A stretch of DNA of 7,856 nucleotides, taken from Chloroflexota bacterium. Lineage in GTDB: Bacteria > Chloroflexota > Anaerolineae > CG2-30-64-16. Below are positions 7,393 through 7,856 of this stretch, piece by piece. Position 1 is the stretch's first letter. Each line of letters opens with the position of its first letter. The notes under the pieces were generated by a model. That model made no database searches and was not told where the DNA came from. It saw only the letters and a program-made list of their open reading frames with translations. The stretch is from positions 1-7,856 of the forward strand of contig JAKPQT010000497.1 in NCBI GenBank assembly GCA_029555885.1, written 5' to 3'. Position numbers and translations under genes: made by a program.

Positions 7393-7479
7393 GACTGGGG
7401 CTTCTGAAAGAGAAGGATTCAGCTAGCAGAGGAGTATGTATCGATGCAGTTGGTATCTGAGAACAAGGAGAATTCAGAA
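7390..7479 (+). promoter_or_regulatory. Leader of the lipoprotein gene with two ribosome binding sites
   Basis: TTGACT at 7391-7396 could be a -35 element, but no good -10 follows at 16-19 bases. AGAGGAG at 7428-7434 precedes an ATG at 7444 by 9 bases, and AAGGAG at 7465-7470 precedes the in-frame ATG at 7480 by 9 bases. Both could start the lipoprotein; the downstream one gives the more normal signal peptide. Confidence 0.4.
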
Positions 7480-7856
7480 ATGAACGCAAACGATATCCTG
7501 GTCCCGTCTCGCCTGGTCCATCTGGTCCTGGCCGGGGCGATGCTGATGCTCGCATCCTGCACTTACCTGCCTCCCGCCCCGCCGCCCGCGGCCGGCGCCG
7601 GGCAGCCCGCAGGTCTCACCGGCGTCCTGAACGGCACGGTCACATACCGGGAGCGCATCGCGCTGGCGCGCGATGCCGTGGTGGAGGTCACGCTGCAGGA
7701 AGTTTCCCGCGCGGACGCGCCGGCCACGATCATTGCATCCCAGACGATCGAACCGCAGGGCGCACAGGTCCCGCTGGCCTTTACGCTGACTTACGACCCG
7801 GCGCAGATCAAGCCGATGGATATATGGGCTGTCAGAGCCACCATCAAGGAAGGCGG
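7480..7856 (+). CDS. YbaY-family lipoprotein, 3'-truncated by the window
   Basis: The first 125 residues are visible and the frame is open to the window end. A lipoprotein signal peptide comes first, with R11 in the n-region, a hydrophobic stretch (about 12-24) and a LASC lipobox, making C27 the lipidated residue. A Pro/Ala-rich linker (about 29-43) follows. From about residue 45 the sequence fits the YbaY-type domain: GTVTYRERIALARDAVVEVTL, then a VSRADAPATIIASQTIE stretch, VPLAFTLTYDPAQI and WAVRATI. Members are envelope-anchored beta-sandwich proteins of unclear function; in other bacteria the domain is often joined to META or MliC domains, so the missing part may hold one. The start at 7480 is preferred for its AAGGAG site and 27-residue signal peptide; ATG 7444 in the same frame would add 12 residues. 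Confidence 0.85.
   Translation, partial: MNANDILVPSRLVHLVLAGAMLMLASCTYLPPAPPPAAGAGQPAGLTGVLNGTVTYRERIALARDAVVEVTLQEVSRADAPATIIASQTIEPQGAQVPLAFTLTYDPAQIKPMDIWAVRATIKEG

Noticed and set aside
7436..7483. 15-residue leader ORF overlapping the lipoprotein start by ATGA
   Set aside because: The nearest purine-rich site ends 1 base before its ATG, too close for initiation, and the peptide has no regulatory-leader pattern such as a run of one amino acid.
1..7856. CRISPR array, tRNA, rRNA or insertion sequence
   Set aside because: I looked for short direct repeats with regular spacers, cloverleaf-like segments and transposase signatures and found none. The only regular repeats are the coding TPR units.

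Overview
The window is a GC-rich stretch of bacterial DNA in which every supported gene lies on the + strand. A soluble ATPase/TPR protein, a NarX-type PAS-GAF kinase, a NarL-type regulator and proteins with META, YbaY, YvlD/holin-IV and BAX-inhibitor-1 domains together suggest a Chloroflexota-like organism (Anaerolineae or relatives). This is inferred from gene style; there is no rRNA or phylogenetic marker to confirm it.

Region 1 (1-5148) is a tightly packed signalling operon. It begins inside a STAND/AAA-type ATPase whose N-terminus, including the P-loop, lies before the window. That protein carries a long TPR array in near-perfect 120-bp register. Ten bases later comes a cytosolic PAS-GAF-HisKA_3-HATPase histidine kinase, whose stop codon overlaps the start of a NarL/FixJ-family response regulator (TGATG). 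A strong hairpin plus T-run at 5197-5221 ends this unit.

Region 2 (5318-7314) holds three genes of a different kind. The first fuses a degenerate receiver domain to a META (HslJ-like) domain. The second is a small, internally duplicated four-helix membrane protein of the YvlD/holin-IV type, followed by a 12-bp terminator-like hairpin. Only 28 bases after that hairpin comes a BAX-inhibitor-1/YetJ-family membrane protein in which both pore aspartates appear to be replaced.

Region 3 (7315-7856) holds a perfect 17-bp inverted repeat, each arm of which is itself a small dyad. It is followed by the start of a YbaY-family lipoprotein that runs off the window end.

A plausible reading, which is inference, is a sensory operon next to a set of envelope or membrane-stress proteins. 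META and YbaY domains are usually found in envelope proteins, and the two membrane proteins fit the same theme. Nothing in the sequence proves that the regulator controls the downstream genes. The most unusual items are the receiver-META fusion, the BI-1 homologue without its di-aspartyl pair, and the layered dyads before the lipoprotein gene.
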